From NCBI RefSeq assembly GCF_014712675.1, contig NZ_JACXSI010000066.1:52412-116411 (forward strand): a stretch of 64,000 nt of DNA. The letters are read 5' to 3'. This document shows, in pieces, positions 24,923 to 35,131 of this stretch. This DNA is from Peribacillus faecalis. GTDB lineage: Bacteria > Bacillota > Bacilli > Bacillales > DSM-1321. The number at the start of each line of letters is the position of its first letter. The first letter of the stretch is position 1. The position numbers were made by a program, and so were the translations under genes. The notes beneath the pieces are model-generated. The model saw only the letters and a list, made by a program, of their open reading frames with translations. It was not told where the DNA came from and searched no databases.

Positions 24923-27900
24923 AGATTCTACATTACAATCTATCTTAGTAATCGGCTCCGGTCCGATTGTCATCGGCCAGGCTGCCGAATTCGACTATGG
25001 TGGTACGCAAGCGTGTCTCGCATTGCGCGAAGAAGGCTATAAAGTCATTTTAGTCAACAATAATCCAGCCACAATTATGACAGATGAAAATAATGCGGAT
25101 GTCGTTTATTTCGAGCCGCTTACGAAAGACACAATTGAAAAAATCATTGTGAAAGAACGTCCTGATGGCTTGCTGGCGACACTCGGCGGGCAAACAGGTT
25201 TAAACTTAGCGTATGAATTAGATGAAGCAGGTGTACTAGATAAGTACAATGTACAATTGCTTGGTACACCAATTGATTCCATCAAAAAAGGAGAAGACCG
25301 TGAACTGTTTCGTCAATTAATGTTTGATCTGAATGAACCAGTTCCAGAAAGCATGATTGTCCACACAATTGAAGAAGCGGTCGCTTTCTCCGAAAAAATC
25401 GGTTTCCCGATTATAGTCAGACCGGCTTATACATTAGGTGGAACAGGCGGTGGCATCGCGGAAAGTGCGGAAGTATTTTATGAGCTTGTCCGCGGCGGTC
25501 TTCAAGAAAGTCCGATCGGCCAATGCTTAATTGAAAGAAGCATTGCCGGATTCAAAGAAATTGAATATGAAGTGATGCGTGACAGCTCTGGTACTTGCAT
25601 TACAGTGTGTAACATGGAAAATATCGATCCAGTTGGTATCCACACGGGCGACTCCATCGTTGTAGCGCCTTCGCAAACGTTGACTGATCAAGATTATCAA
25701 ATGCTTAGAGGAGCGAGTATTAAAATTATTTCTGCTTTAGGTATTATCGGCGGCTGTAATATTCAGTTTGCACTAGATCCGAAGAGCAAGCAATATTATT
25801 TGATTGAAGTAAATCCGCGTGTGAGTCGATCTTCTGCATTGGCTTCTAAGGCAACGGGCTACCCGATTGCGAGAATTGCTGCTAAATTAGCGGTTGGCTT
25901 ACAGCTTTCCGAAATCATCAATCCGGTAACGAAAAGCACATATGCTAGCTTTGAGCCGGCATTGGATTATGTGGTGGTCAAGTTTCCGCGCTGGCCATTT
26001 GATAAATTCAAATCAGCAAACCGAAAACTCGGCACACAAATGAAAGCAACCGGAGAAGTTATGGCAATAGACCGTAATCTTGAAAGTGCCATCCAAAAGG
26101 CGGTTGCTTCACTAGAAATTAAGATGAACGGTTTGAAATTGCCTCGTCTTGCAGAAGTGGCAACGGAGGATTTGCTTGAGCAAATGAAGGCTGGCAATGA
26201 TGAAAGATTCTTCATCATTTTAGAGTTACTTAGAAGAAAGTATTCTATGCAAGCTATTCATGAGCTGACGAAGATTGATTATTTCTTCTTGAATGTGTTC
26301 CAGACACTAATTTCAGCTGAATATTCAATCAGTGAAGAAAAGCTGGAAACTGTATCGCAGGAAACTTTAGCAACATTAAAAGAAATGGGCTTCTCGGACC
26401 GTTTTTTAGCGAATGAATGGCAAGTAGAAGAGCATCAAGTTCGTACGAAACGAAAAGAGCTCGGCATCATTGCTTCTTATAAAATGGTTGATACATGCGC
26501 GGCTGAATTTTCTTCTTCAACGAGCTATTTTTACAGCTCCTATGAAGGAGAGAACGAGCAAACACCATCTAACCGTAAAAAGGTGCTTATTATCGGAAGC
26601 GGACCGATCCGAATCGGTCAAGGAATTGAATTCGATTATTGTTCCGTGCATAGCGTAAAAGCTTTGCAAGACGAAAATATTGAAAGCATTATGATTAATA
26701 ATAACCCGGAGACAGTCAGCACAGATTTTGCTACAGCTGACAAATTATATTTCGAACCGTTAACGCTCGAATATGTGCTGAATGTCATTGAGGCAGAAGA
26801 AGTTCAAGATGTCATTGTGCAATTCGGTGGACAGACAGCAATCAATTTGGCAGACGGACTAGAAAAGGCTGGCGTGAATTTGCTTGGTACATCATTTGAT
26901 ATTGTCGATCAGCTTGAAGATCGTAAACGTTTCTATGAAGTATTAGAAGCTTTGGCTATTCCGCATGTACCTGGTGCGATTGCCAATAATGAGGAAGAGC
27001 TTGTAGCGTATGCTGAAGAAATCGGCTTTCCGGTGCTTGTTCGTCCTTCCTATGTCATCGGCGGCGCAGGAATGAGTATCTATAACAGCAAACAAGCGCT
27101 TGAAGCTGGCATTACAAACAGTGTATATCCGATTTTGATAGATAAATATTTGCCTGGCAAGGAAGCAGAGGTCGATTTGGCTGCTGACGGAACGAACATT
27201 TGCGTGCCAATCATTGCCGAACATATCGAAAAAGCCGGTGTCCACTCTGGAGACAGTATGGCCTATTTGCCATCACAGACACTTTCCGACTCCGTGAAAG
27301 AGAAGCTAATCGATTATGCAGGTAAAATTGTTGAATATTTAGACTATAAAGGTTTAATGAATATTCAATACGTTATTTCCGGAGAAGATGTGTATGTGCT
27401 TGAGGTAAATCCGCGAGCTAGCAGAACAATCCCTATTATTAGCAAGGTGGCAAATGTTCCGCTTGTGCAAATTGCGACAAAAATATTGCTCGGGAAATAT
27501 TTATTGCCAGAACTTGTAGAAGAAACGGGATTAATGAAGGAAATACCGTATTATGTCGTAAAATATCCTGTCTTTTCGACATTTGCTCTTAGCGGTCTCG
27601 ACAGCAAAATTGGTCCAGAAATGAAGTCGACCGGTGAAGGTATCGCCATCGGGCATACGAAAGAAGAAGCGCTGGCAAAAGCATTCTTGTTTTTAGAGCG
27701 AAGCCTTAAGCATAACGGCAAGGAAGTATTTGTGTCACCTTCCGTAAAATTAGATGAAGCTTTGCAAAAGCAACTGCAAGAGTCCGGTTTGAGCTTAGCT
27801 AATTTAAATGATTTTGAAGGTTACTTAAAAGACAAGCGAGGCAAGGTCTTACTTTCTATAGATGACGAAGAACAAGTTGACCGTATAAAAGCAGCAAAAT

Positions 27901-28034
27901 ACCGATTGTTGACATTTTCAAATGTGGAGACATTTAAAGCATATTTACAAGGGGCATCCATCGAAGAAGTGGGCGTAAATTCGCTGCAAGATTGGTTGCA
28001 TCTGCAAAAGAAAGGTGTTGAAATTGCACAATGA
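24915..28034 (+). CDS. carB: Carbamoyl-phosphate synthase large subunit (arginine-type)
   Basis: CarB makes carbamoyl phosphate from bicarbonate, ammonia and two ATP. The 1039-residue protein has two homologous ATP-grasp halves, each opening with a glycine-rich segment ([19 protein letters not shown] and [18 protein letters not shown]), a middle oligomerisation domain (about 400-550), and a short C-terminal MGS-like region. Length is close to the arginine-type Bacillus enzyme (about 1030), shorter than the pyrimidine type. It overlaps carA and argF at both ends, consistent with one translated unit. Confidence 0.95.
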   Translation: MPKDSTLQSILVIGSGPIVIGQAAEFDYGGTQACLALREEGYKVILVNNNPATIMTDENNADVVYFEPLTKDTIEKIIVKERPDGLLATLGGQTGLNLAYELDEAGVLDKYNVQLLGTPIDSIKKGEDRELFRQLMFDLNEPVPESMIVHTIEEAVAFSEKIGFPIIVRPAYTLGGTGGGIAESAEVFYELVRGGLQESPIGQCLIERSIAGFKEIEYEVMRDSSGTCITVCNMENIDPVGIHTGDSIVVAPSQTLTDQDYQMLRGASIKIISALGIIGGCNIQFALDPKSKQYYLIEVNPRVSRSSALASKATGYPIARIAAKLAVGLQLSEIINPVTKSTYASFEPALDYVVVKFPRWPFDKFKSANRKLGTQMKATGEVMAIDRNLESAIQKAVASLEIKMNGLKLPRLAEVATEDLLEQMKAGNDERFFIILELLRRKYSMQAIHELTKIDYFFLNVFQTLISAEYSISEEKLETVSQETLATLKEMGFSDRFLANEWQVEEHQVRTKRKELGIIASYKMVDTCAAEFSSSTSYFYSSYEGENEQTPSNRKKVLIIGSGPIRIGQGIEFDYCSVHSVKALQDENIESIMINNNPETVSTDFATADKLYFEPLTLEYVLNVIEAEEVQDVIVQFGGQTAINLADGLEKAGVNLLGTSFDIVDQLEDRKRFYEVLEALAIPHVPGAIANNEEELVAYAEEIGFPVLVRPSYVIGGAGMSIYNSKQALEAGITNSVYPILIDKYLPGKEAEVDLAADGTNICVPIIAEHIEKAGVHSGDSMAYLPSQTLSDSVKEKLIDYAGKIVEYLDYKGLMNIQYVISGEDVYVLEVNPRASRTIPIISKVANVPLVQIATKILLGKYLLPELVEETGLMKEIPYYVVKYPVFSTFALSGLDSKIGPEMKSTGEGIAIGHTKEEALAKAFLFLERSLKHNGKEVFVSPSVKLDEALQKQLQESGLSLANLNDFEGYLKDKRGKVLLSIDDEEQVDRIKAAKYRLLTFSNVETFKAYLQGASIEEVGVNSLQDWLHLQKKGVEIAQ

Positions 28035-28987
28035 CAGTGAAGACTGCGGAATATAAGAAAATAAGTGATAAGAAGGACTTTTTGACGGTAACGGATGTGA
28101 ACAGCCAACAATTGTATCAGCTGTTAGAGTTGGCGAAAGAGATTAAGCAGAAGCATGCGGAAGGTGTGCCGTATGCGCCGCTAAGGGGAAAAACATTAGC
28201 GATGATTTTTGAGAAATCGTCCACAAGAACTCGCGTTTCATTCGAGGTTGGTATGTTGCAACTTGGAGGCCACGCGCTTTTCCTGACAGATCGTGACTTG
28301 CAAATCGGACGTGGTGAAACGATCAGCGATACAGCAAAAGTGTTATCGGAATATGTAAATGGCATTATGATCCGTACGTTTGAACATGAGAAAGTAGAAG
28401 AGCTTGCTAAAGAAGGTTCGATTCCGGTCATCAATGGATTGACAGATTCTGTTCACCCATGCCAAGCTTTAGCTGATTTGCTGACCATTCAGGAAGTGAA
28501 AGGTGAATTAAAAGGATTAAAGCTTGCTTATATTGGTGACGGAAATAATGTCGCTCATTCATTGCTTCATGCGTGTGCATTGGCGGGAATGGATATCTCG
28601 GTCGCAACTCCTGAAGGTTACGAGCCATGTGATGAAATTGTTGCCGAAACATTGCAGATTGCTGCAGCTACAGGCAGCAAAGTTGAAATTGTGACCGACC
28701 CTCACTTGGCAGTTAAGGAAGCTGACGTAGTATACAGCGATGTTTGGACGAGTATGGGGCAAGAAAGTGAAAATGAGAAACGGTTAAATGACTTTGAAGG
28801 TTTCCAAGTGAACAGCGAACTTGTTAAAGCGGCAAAACCGGATTATTTGTTTATGCATTGCTTGCCTGCTCATCGTGAAGAGGAAGTATCGACTGAAGTG
28901 ATTGATGGACCGAACTCCGTCGTTTTCCATCAAGCAGGAAACCGACTTCATGCACAGAAGGCTATTTTAGTAGACTTATTGTCATAA
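28031..28987 (+). CDS. argF: Ornithine carbamoyltransferase
   Basis: ArgF joins carbamoyl phosphate and ornithine to give citrulline. The 318-residue protein shows the carbamoyl-phosphate motif [23 protein letters not shown], and the ornithine-site [11 protein letters not shown]. The start overlaps the carB stop as ATGA. It is the last gene of the operon; argG and argH are not in the window. A strong terminator follows. Confidence 0.96.
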   Translation: MTVKTAEYKKISDKKDFLTVTDVNSQQLYQLLELAKEIKQKHAEGVPYAPLRGKTLAMIFEKSSTRTRVSFEVGMLQLGGHALFLTDRDLQIGRGETISDTAKVLSEYVNGIMIRTFEHEKVEELAKEGSIPVINGLTDSVHPCQALADLLTIQEVKGELKGLKLAYIGDGNNVAHSLLHACALAGMDISVATPEGYEPCDEIVAETLQIAAATGSKVEIVTDPHLAVKEADVVYSDVWTSMGQESENEKRLNDFEGFQVNSELVKAAKPDYLFMHCLPAHREEEVSTEVIDGPNSVVFHQAGNRLHAQKAILVDLLS

Positions 28988-29005
28988 GAGATTGCTCGTT
29001 TTTAT

Positions 29006-29049
29006 ACCGCCTGAGAAAGTTCTTTCTCAGGCGGTAATTTTATTTTTTT
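29006..29049 (+). terminator. Terminator of the arginine operon
   Basis: ACCGCCTGAGAAAG pairs with CTTTCTCAGGCGGT, followed by a T-rich tail ending in seven T residues. Confidence 0.88.
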
Positions 29050-29089
29050 GTTTGCAAAATTTAAAAAGCACATAGCTTGTGCGCGGTGA

Positions 29090-29236
29090 GTTGGACTGAT
29101 TAATTATGAATGGGATCGATTATTTCGGAATCTGGACCGATTAATTGCAAATGTAGACCGATTATTTAAAAATGTAGATTGATTATTTTCGAATGTGGAC
29201 GGATTCTGTAGAAATGTGGATTAATTGTGCGGGATA
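29090..29236 (+). repeat. Degenerate 21-bp tandem array (7 units)
   Basis: Units start at 29090, 29112, 29132, 29153, 29174, 29195 and 29216. A typical unit is GTAGACCGATTATTTAAAAAT; the GTRGACCGATT core is best kept. It is the same family as 9091-9196 in opposite orientation. It lies between the argF terminator and the hairpin at 29291 in a gap without genes. Confidence 0.75.
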
Positions 29237-29290
29237 GAGAGGTAAATGAAGAGTCAGTTGGCATGAAAAAAGTAATGCGCACAAATTCAA

Positions 29291-29325
29291 AACGAGCAGC
29301 CTACCTCAGGCTGCTCGTTTTCTTT
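29291..29325. terminator. Hairpin between argF and uppP
   Basis: AACGAGCAGCCT pairs perfectly with AGGCTGCTCGTT around ACCTC, followed by TTCTTT. It can stop read-through into or out of the convergent uppP gene. Confidence 0.75.
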
Positions 29326-29328
29326 AAA

Positions 29329-29401
29329 ATGTCTCCTTTTTCATTGAAGTGGTATCAAGGAGTGAAACCAAAAATGAAAAGGACCGGTAACGGTTTTTCT
29401 A
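29329..29401 (-). repeat. Modular gene-end repeat, copy H (proximal part only)
   Basis: On the minus strand it begins within the uppP stop codon TAG, continues AAAAACCGTTACCGGTCC and TTTTC, and includes the second stem (CTTTTTCATT with AATGAAAAG). The distal modules and the GTTAGAC end are missing. Confidence 0.75.
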
Positions 29402-30211
29402 ATGGAATAACAGCACAAATCCGCCGACAATAAAGCAGTAAATGCTGAAATAAATTAAGTTTCCTTTTGCCATGATGTTCATGAACCAACGTAAAGAGAA
29501 ATAAGACATAATCAATGAACCAAAGAACGCTAACGCATATGGCAATGCCAAAGTAGCAAGCTGAGGATCATTAAAGATATCAGTAAAGCTTAAAATCATT
29601 CCTCCTAAACTTACAGGGATGAACAGAAGGAATGAGAAACGAAGAGCTGTCTCTTGCTTTGTTCCTAAAGCCATTGCAGTTACGATTGTCGCTCCTGAAC
29701 GGCTGATTCCCGGGATTAGTGCTACTGCTTGAGAAAGACCAATTATAAGGGCATCTTTAAATGATAAATCACTATCGTTTTTACGACCTTTTAAGTTTCG
29801 GATTGACCATAGTGCAATACCTGTAATAATTAGCGCGATTCCAATTGTGACAACGCCTTTCAATTTATCGGCAATGTAATCTTCAAACAATAGACCGATG
29901 ATTGCAGCAGGAATCGTTGCAACGATTAAATACAGAATAAAACGGAAATCTGATTTATAACTTTGCTCTTTTTTCGTCACATAAAGAACGCCGTTATGAG
30001 CTAGACGCCAAATATCCTCGCGATAAATGAGCAGAACGGCGATTAATGAAGCTGAGTTAACAAGAAGTTCAAAGCTCATACCGGAAACTTCTATGCCTAA
30101 ATAATGCTGAATTAAAACAAGATGTCCGCTAGAGGAAACCGGAATTGGTTCCGTAAAACCTTGCACAATTCCTAAAAATAAATATTTTAGTGCTAAAATA
30201 ATTTCTTCCAC
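29399..30211 (-). CDS. uppP: Undecaprenyl-diphosphate phosphatase
   Basis: UppP (BacA) dephosphorylates undecaprenyl pyrophosphate at the membrane, recycling the lipid carrier for cell-wall synthesis and affecting bacitracin tolerance. The 270-residue protein has about eight membrane segments and both signature motifs: a Glu-containing [17 protein letters not shown] near the start and [10 protein letters not shown] in the middle. The GTG at 30211 has GGAGGG six bases upstream, so it is preferred to the TTG at 30232. Its stop codon is part of a modular repeat. Confidence 0.92.
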   Translation of the reverse strand: MEEIILALKYLFLGIVQGFTEPIPVSSSGHLVLIQHYLGIEVSGMSFELLVNSASLIAVLLIYREDIWRLAHNGVLYVTKKEQSYKSDFRFILYLIVATIPAAIIGLLFEDYIADKLKGVVTIGIALIITGIALWSIRNLKGRKNDSDLSFKDALIIGLSQAVALIPGISRSGATIVTAMALGTKQETALRFSFLLFIPVSLGGMILSFTDIFNDPQLATLALPYALAFFGSLIMSYFSLRWFMNIMAKGNLIYFSIYCFIVGGFVLLFH

Positions 30212-30232
30212 AAAATACCCTCCAATTTTCAA

Positions 30233-30536
30233 AATAAACTAGTCTAATTTAGATTTGCTTTCTATTAAATGAATAGTTTAAACATAGTAAAACTAGGTGA
30301 AAGTGTATAAAACATTGTGTGAAAGTTCACTTAATCATTTAACACTAATATGACATAGGAAGTAAAGTTTATTTTGTGTAAAATTTATTTCAAAATAATT
30401 TATAACGGAATAATGGCATTAAAATAGAAAACGCTTATTGTTTAACCGACTGCACGAAGGGAAAAACATGTAGCGACACAATATTTCATCTTGCCTCTGG
30501 GAATAATAAAACTGTCTGAAGAAGGAGGTTAAGAAT
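30233..30536. other. Intergenic region uppP-yjzC
   Basis: About 300 AT-rich bases separate divergent uppP and yjzC. They presumably hold both promoters, but I could not assign convincing -35/-10 pairs. No reading frame or strong hairpin stands out. Confidence 0.5.
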
Positions 30537-30716
30537 ATGGGACAAAGTCGACATTTTAAAAGTGGACAAAAAGCGCCGAATAACGGTTATTACATTGAAA
30601 TCGGAGAAACCGGCAGCAATGTTGTCAATCCGAAGATGATTCATTTGAAAGCGGGGGAACGTTTTCCCGAATCTTCTAACCACAATCGCATTTGGACCTA
30701 TCAGCGCAAACCGTGA
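30537..30716 (+). CDS. yjzC: YjzC family small protein
   Basis: The 59-residue protein MGQSRHFKSGQKAPNNGYYI continues EIGETG and ends HNRIWTYQRKP, closely matching B. subtilis YjzC as remembered. GAAGGAGG precedes the ATG. It is soluble, rich in Gly and basic residues, and of unknown function. Its position after argF matches B. subtilis, although uppP has been inserted between them here. Confidence 0.88.
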   Translation: MGQSRHFKSGQKAPNNGYYIEIGETGSNVVNPKMIHLKAGERFPESSNHNRIWTYQRKP

Positions 30717-30757
30717 TATGTGGCAGTAACTGACAAGTTTACAGCAAGCCTAACAAA

Positions 30758-30796
30758 AGGGTTGTGCCGCAAAAAAACGATGCGGCACAGCCTTTT
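30758..30796 (+). terminator. Terminator after yjzC
   Basis: GGTTGTGCCGC pairs with GCGGCACAGCC around an A-rich loop and is followed by TTTT. Confidence 0.82.
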
Positions 30797-30847
30797 GTGT
30801 AAATCGCAATTTTCTGTAAATATTGCGTAAAAGTACAAAGACTTTGC

Positions 30848-30901
30848 TTTACATAAATTGATTCCGTTGTATAATATCAATAAAGGTCAAAAAAGGTCAA
30901 A
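30848..30901 (+). promoter_or_regulatory. clpB promoter with CtsR operator
   Basis: TTTACA (30848-30853) and TATAAT (30870-30875) are 16 bases apart. Just downstream, GGTCAAA-AAA-GGTCAAA (30885-30901) is a perfect CtsR heptad direct repeat. The site covers the likely transcription start region, so heat-inducible repression by CtsR is expected. Confidence 0.9.
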
Positions 30902-30945
30902 CGAACTTTTACATAACAATCGATCTGTTAGAGGAGGAGTAAGGA

Positions 30946-33534
30946 ATGGATCTTAATAAGGTGACCGAAAGAGTGCAACAAGTATTGATGGGCGGACAAT
31001 CGTTGGCTCAAAGTAAGGAACAGCAGCAACTTAGAATTGCCCATCTTTTAGTTGCAATGATGGAGCAGGATGATTACATGCTATTTAGGGTACTGGAAGA
31101 GCAACAAATCGATGTACAAGCCTTTAAGCAAACGCTTGATGACTTTATCGATAAACAGCCGCAAGTATCGGGAAATACAAACCTTTATATGTCGCAATCG
31201 TTGCAGGCAGCTCTTGATGCAGCCCGAAAACTTGCGGAGAAATTTGAAGATGAATATTTATCTGTCGAGCATTTAATTTTAGCGTTCTTTTCCAGTTCAT
31301 CGGAAGAAATTAAACTGTTAAAAAATAAATTTTCTATTAATGAAAAATCAATATTGGCAACCATTAATCAAATAAGGGGGAATCAAAAGGTGACTAGTCA
31401 AAATCCTGAGAATACATATGAAGCCTTGAAGAAATATGGTCGAGATCTAGTAGAAGAAGTAAAGAATGGAAAACTTGACCCGGTAATTGGACGTGACTCT
31501 GAAATTCGCAATGTCATTCGTATTTTATCGAGAAAAACGAAAAACAATCCGGTTTTAATCGGGGAACCTGGTGTCGGTAAAACAGCGATTGTAGAAGGAT
31601 TGGCTCAACGGATTGTACGTAAGGATGTACCGGAAGGATTGAAAGATAAAACAATCTTTTCGCTTGATATGAGCTCGCTCATTGCCGGCGCAAAATTCCG
31701 CGGTGAGTTCGAGGAACGTCTGAAAGCTGTTTTAAGTGAAGTGAAAAAAAGTGAAGGGAAAATCCTGTTATTCATTGATGAGATTCATACGATTGTCGGT
31801 GCTGGACGAACAGACGGTGCGATGGATGCCGGCAATATGCTGAAACCGATGCTTGCACGAGGAGAGCTTCACTGTATCGGTGCGACAACTTTGGATGAAT
31901 ACCGCAAATATATAGAAAAGGATCCTGCTTTAGAAAGACGCTTCCAGCAAGTGCTTGTTCAGGAGCCGGATGTGGAAGATACAATTTCAATCCTGCGCGG
32001 TTTGCGTGAACGATTTGAAATCCATCATGGGGTCCGTATTCATGATCGTGCTTTAGTAGCGGCTGCTACCTTGTCTAACCGCTATATTACGGACCGTTTC
32101 TTGCCGGATAAGGCAATTGATTTAGTCGATGAAGCATGTGCGATGATTCGTACCGAAATTGATTCAATGCCGACAGAACTTGATGAGCTGACAAGAAAAG
32201 TAATGCAGCTGGAAATTGAAGAAGCAGCTTTGAAAAAAGAAAATGATGAACCAAGTAAAAAACGATTGGTGGCTCTTCAAGAAGAATTAGCGAACTTAAG
32301 AGAAAGTGCCAATAGCATGCGCTCACAATGGGAACTTGAAAAATCAGGATTGCAAAAAGTGCAAGAAAAACGTGAAGCTTTAGAAAAGCTGAAACGGGAA
32401 ATTGAAGATGCAGAAAATAACTATGACTTAAATAAAGCGGCCGAGCTTAAGTACGGTAAACTTCCTCAACTGGAAAAAGAGCTGAAGGAGCTAGAAGAAA
32501 AAGTTGAAAATCAAAAGGATGAAGGCAAGCTGCTGCGCGAAGAAGTAACAGAAGAAGAAATTTCTTCAATTGTATCGCGCTGGACAGGAATTCCAGTTAC
32601 ACGGCTGGTAGAAGGAGAACGTGAAAAATTGCTTCGTCTTGAAGAAGTACTCCATAAACGAGTTGTCGGACAGGATGAAGCGGTGCAATTGGTGGCGGAT
32701 GCGGTCATAAGAGCACGAGCTGGTATTAAAGATCCGAACAAGCCGATTGGTTCGTTCATCTTTATGGGACCGACCGGCGTCGGTAAAACAGAGCTCGTAA
32801 AAGCATTGGCAGAAGCGTTATTCGACAGTGAGGACCATATGATTCGAATTGATATGTCCGAGTATATGGAGAAACATTCTGTATCCAGATTGATTGGTGC
32901 TCCTCCGGGATATGTAGGATTTGAGGAAGGCGGTCAATTGACAGAAGCTGTTCGCAGACAGCCGTACTCTGTAATTTTGCTGGATGAAGTGGAAAAAGCG
33001 CATCGTGACGTCTTTAACTTGCTGCTGCAAATATTGGATGATGGGCGTATTACTGACTCGCACGGCAGAGTCGTCGACTTTAAAAACACAGTCATCATTA
33101 TGACTTCGAATATTGGGTCTGCTCATTTGCTGGAGGGAATGGAGGATGACACGATTACAGAGGAAGCGAGAGAACGCGTCTTCAATGAATTGAAAATGCA
33201 TTTCCGTCCGGAATTTTTAAATCGTGTCGATGATATTGTTCTTTTCAAGCCGTTATCATTGAATGAAGTCATTAAGATTGTGGATATTTTAGTAGGCGAT
33301 CTGCAACGACGCCTTGAACAGCGTTCGATTACTGTTTCATTGAGCGAAGAAGCGAAACGATTTATCGCAAATGCGGCTTATGACCCGGTATTTGGTGCCC
33401 GTCCGCTGAAACGATACATTCAAAAACACGTTGAAACAGCGTTAGCAAGACAGCTGATTGCCGATGGTGTGTCTGAGAACAGAAAAGCATCCATTGATGT
33501 AAAAGACAACCAACTAGTCGTTTCTATTAGATAG
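30946..33534 (+). CDS. clpB: Disaggregase chaperone ClpB
   Basis: ClpB extracts proteins from aggregates with DnaK. The 862-residue protein has an N-terminal Clp repeat domain (1-145), AAA1 with Walker A GEPGVGKT (from 206) and FIDEIHT, a coiled-coil M domain (about 400-525) and AAA2 with GPTGVGKT (from 608). The long M domain and lack of a ClpP-binding loop distinguish it from ClpC. An internal GTG at 31390 (codon 149), preceded by AAGGGGG, matches the internal initiation site known in E. coli ClpB. B. subtilis 168 lacks clpB as I recall, so this is an addition to the syntenic block. Confidence 0.95.
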   Translation: MDLNKVTERVQQVLMGGQSLAQSKEQQQLRIAHLLVAMMEQDDYMLFRVLEEQQIDVQAFKQTLDDFIDKQPQVSGNTNLYMSQSLQAALDAARKLAEKFEDEYLSVEHLILAFFSSSSEEIKLLKNKFSINEKSILATINQIRGNQKVTSQNPENTYEALKKYGRDLVEEVKNGKLDPVIGRDSEIRNVIRILSRKTKNNPVLIGEPGVGKTAIVEGLAQRIVRKDVPEGLKDKTIFSLDMSSLIAGAKFRGEFEERLKAVLSEVKKSEGKILLFIDEIHTIVGAGRTDGAMDAGNMLKPMLARGELHCIGATTLDEYRKYIEKDPALERRFQQVLVQEPDVEDTISILRGLRERFEIHHGVRIHDRALVAAATLSNRYITDRFLPDKAIDLVDEACAMIRTEIDSMPTELDELTRKVMQLEIEEAALKKENDEPSKKRLVALQEELANLRESANSMRSQWELEKSGLQKVQEKREALEKLKREIEDAENNYDLNKAAELKYGKLPQLEKELKELEEKVENQKDEGKLLREEVTEEEISSIVSRWTGIPVTRLVEGEREKLLRLEEVLHKRVVGQDEAVQLVADAVIRARAGIKDPNKPIGSFIFMGPTGVGKTELVKALAEALFDSEDHMIRIDMSEYMEKHSVSRLIGAPPGYVGFEEGGQLTEAVRRQPYSVILLDEVEKAHRDVFNLLLQILDDGRITDSHGRVVDFKNTVIIMTSNIGSAHLLEGMEDDTITEEARERVFNELKMHFRPEFLNRVDDIVLFKPLSLNEVIKIVDILVGDLQRRLEQRSITVSLSEEAKRFIANAAYDPVFGARPLKRYIQKHVETALARQLIADGVSENRKASIDVKDNQLVVSIR

Positions 33535-33772
33535 AAAACCGTCACCGGTCCTTTTTCATTATAGGATCTGCCACTTGATTTCTCTTCAATGAAAAAGGAG
33601 ACATGTGGGAACCGAAATGCGGAAGCAGCTTGTAAGTAAAGGAACAGCGAATAAGGACGCTACGTCCGCATATCTTCGCCGCCATGGCCGCATGTCTTTG
33701 CGGCTGTGACCTACATCCTGTAGGCCTCAAGCATGGCAGGTGTAAAGTTAGACAATAAGAAAAACCATTACC
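33534..33772 (+). repeat. Modular gene-end repeat, copy C (long form)
   Basis: It starts at the last base of the clpB stop codon. The second stem is TTTTTCATT with AATGAAAAA. The body carries a GC-rich segment with GGACGCTACGTCCGCATA and the GACCTACATCCTGTAGGCCT module, then GCATGGCAGGTGTAAAG and TTAGACAATA. A decayed second end (AAGAAAAACCATTACC) follows. Confidence 0.8.
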
Positions 33773-33794
33773 GCATGGAAATCAACAGTGACAA

Positions 33795-33833
33795 AAAAGA
33801 GGGTATGCTGAATTATTCAGCATACCCTCTTTT
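33795..33833. terminator. Bidirectional terminator clpB/yjzD
   Basis: AGAGGGTATGCTGAA pairs perfectly with TTCAGCATACCCTCT, with A and T runs on the two sides. It sits directly before the convergent yjzD stop. Confidence 0.88.
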
Positions 33834-33838
33834 CCTGC

Positions 33839-34027
33839 TTAATGATGTCCATTATCCACTGGTTCATTTGGGATAAGCAAAGGAAGTAAACATATTAAGA
33901 TTGTCACAGGAACGGCAGTAATTAACCCGATATTAAAATCATAAGCTGCTCCATTCATTGAGCTGACAACATATGTAACCATTTGCATTAAAAGGAACAC
34001 CCAAACAAAGGTAACGATATAACGCAT
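33839..34027 (-). CDS. yjzD: YjzD-like small membrane protein (DUF2929)
   Basis: The 62-residue protein has two hydrophobic segments: the first begins MRYIVTFVWVFLLMQMVTYV and the second is IGLITAVPVTILICLLPLL. These are separated by SSMNGAAYDFN, as in DUF2929/YjzD. The ATG at 34027 is used because GAGGTG lies seven bases upstream; the in-frame GTG at 34036 overlaps that site. Function is unknown. Confidence 0.78.
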   Translation of the reverse strand: MRYIVTFVWVFLLMQMVTYVVSSMNGAAYDFNIGLITAVPVTILICLLPLLIPNEPVDNGHH

Positions 34028-34125
34028 GATATTCACCTCGAATGTTCATCAATACTTTTAACATAGTATCATATTTTTTAGAAAGAAGGAAATATCTTTT
34101 CCTGGTTACAGCACATTCTTTCCTG

Positions 34126-34156
34126 AGTATTCTAACTATAAAAAATTTAGAATACT
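34126..34156. promoter_or_regulatory. 10-bp inverted repeat between yjzD and yjaU
   Basis: AGTATTCTAA (34126-34135) and TTAGAATACT (34147-34156) are perfect arms 11 bases apart. It lies in a 340-base intergenic region that otherwise shows no gene. It may be an operator for either divergent gene or a hairpin; no known consensus fits. Confidence 0.4.
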
Positions 34157-34367
34157 ACATACGGAAACTCATGCTATATTTATTATAAGCTAACTGTACA
34201 GAACTATACGAGCGATAAGCAGTGCTGGCGTTAGGAAGCAATTTTAACATTTGCGAATTTGGACGCACATTTATAGACTTAATCACTGAACTTTTAAAAA
34301 CAAAATCATATACATAATAGAAAAAATAGTAGCAATAATGTTGGACTAAAGAAAGGATTGTCTAAAG

Positions 34368-35066
34368 ATGTTACGAAGCTTTCAATATGATGAGCAGTGG
34401 AATATCGTTTATTACCCGACGAAGCCTAGCGGATTTTCTGTTTTTATAATTGGCGACCATCACCATTATGTTCAAAACCAAGATAGTTACTGGCTGCATC
34501 ATCCGAGCCGTTTCCAGTTGCTGAAGCAATTGCGCAAAAATGGGTATACATGCTTTTCCTCCAATCTGTACGGTGAGCACTGGGGGAATGAAAGAGCGGT
34601 TCAATTTGCGAAAGATTTGTATCATATTGTGATGAAGGCGGAAACGCTTAATGAAAAAATACATTTGTTTGCGGAAGGAAAAGGAGCTCTTGTGGCTTTG
34701 AAATTGCTTCCTCATTTGCAGGAGTATATTCGCTCTGTCGTATTGCTAAACCCTTGCTTATCATTGAAGGAAAAATGGGAGCATGAGAAAGATCATAAAA
34801 TATACTTTAAACCGTTTATGAAAGAAATAACAAAAGCATTCGGAGAAAAAACTGAACAGTTTGAAGATGCTCAGACACCTCTTAATGTGCCGCTAAAAGT
34901 CATACATGTAATGGGAAATGATAAGAAAAAGCAATTTCTCCTTTATCAGGATCTTAGAAGAAGAAACAACTCTGAAACAGAGATAGTGTATTTATTTCCG
35001 GAAAAACGCTATAAAGTAACTTTTGAAACCACTCGATTTTTTAAACAGCATGAATCAGTCCTTTAA
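34368..35066 (+). CDS. yjaU: Alpha/beta-hydrolase-like protein, YjaU position
   Basis: The 232-residue protein looks like an alpha/beta hydrolase: a FIIGDHHHYV strand-loop near the start, then IHLFAEGKGALVALKLLPHL where the nucleophile elbow should be, and a VIHVMGNDKKKQFLLYQDLR segment. The elbow lacks the catalytic Ser (Gly at that position), so hydrolytic activity is doubtful. The C-terminus lacks a convincing catalytic His context. The name rests mainly on synteny with B. subtilis yjaU-yjaV-med. AAAGGA precedes the ATG. Confidence 0.7.
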   Translation: MLRSFQYDEQWNIVYYPTKPSGFSVFIIGDHHHYVQNQDSYWLHHPSRFQLLKQLRKNGYTCFSSNLYGEHWGNERAVQFAKDLYHIVMKAETLNEKIHLFAEGKGALVALKLLPHLQEYIRSVVLLNPCLSLKEKWEHEKDHKIYFKPFMKEITKAFGEKTEQFEDAQTPLNVPLKVIHVMGNDKKKQFLLYQDLRRRNNSETEIVYLFPEKRYKVTFETTRFFKQHESVL

Positions 35067-35131
35067 ATGAAAAGTGTGCATACATTACTTATAATAAGTA
35101 TTTAAGGTACACTAATGGGGGACGAATAACA

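Noticed and set aside
24915-28034. Pyrimidine-type carbamoyl-phosphate synthase
   Set aside because: Operon context with argD and argF and the arginine box indicate the arginine-dedicated isozyme.
29227-29433. 68-residue frame after argF
   Set aside because: It runs through a terminator hairpin and a modular repeat into the antisense of uppP.
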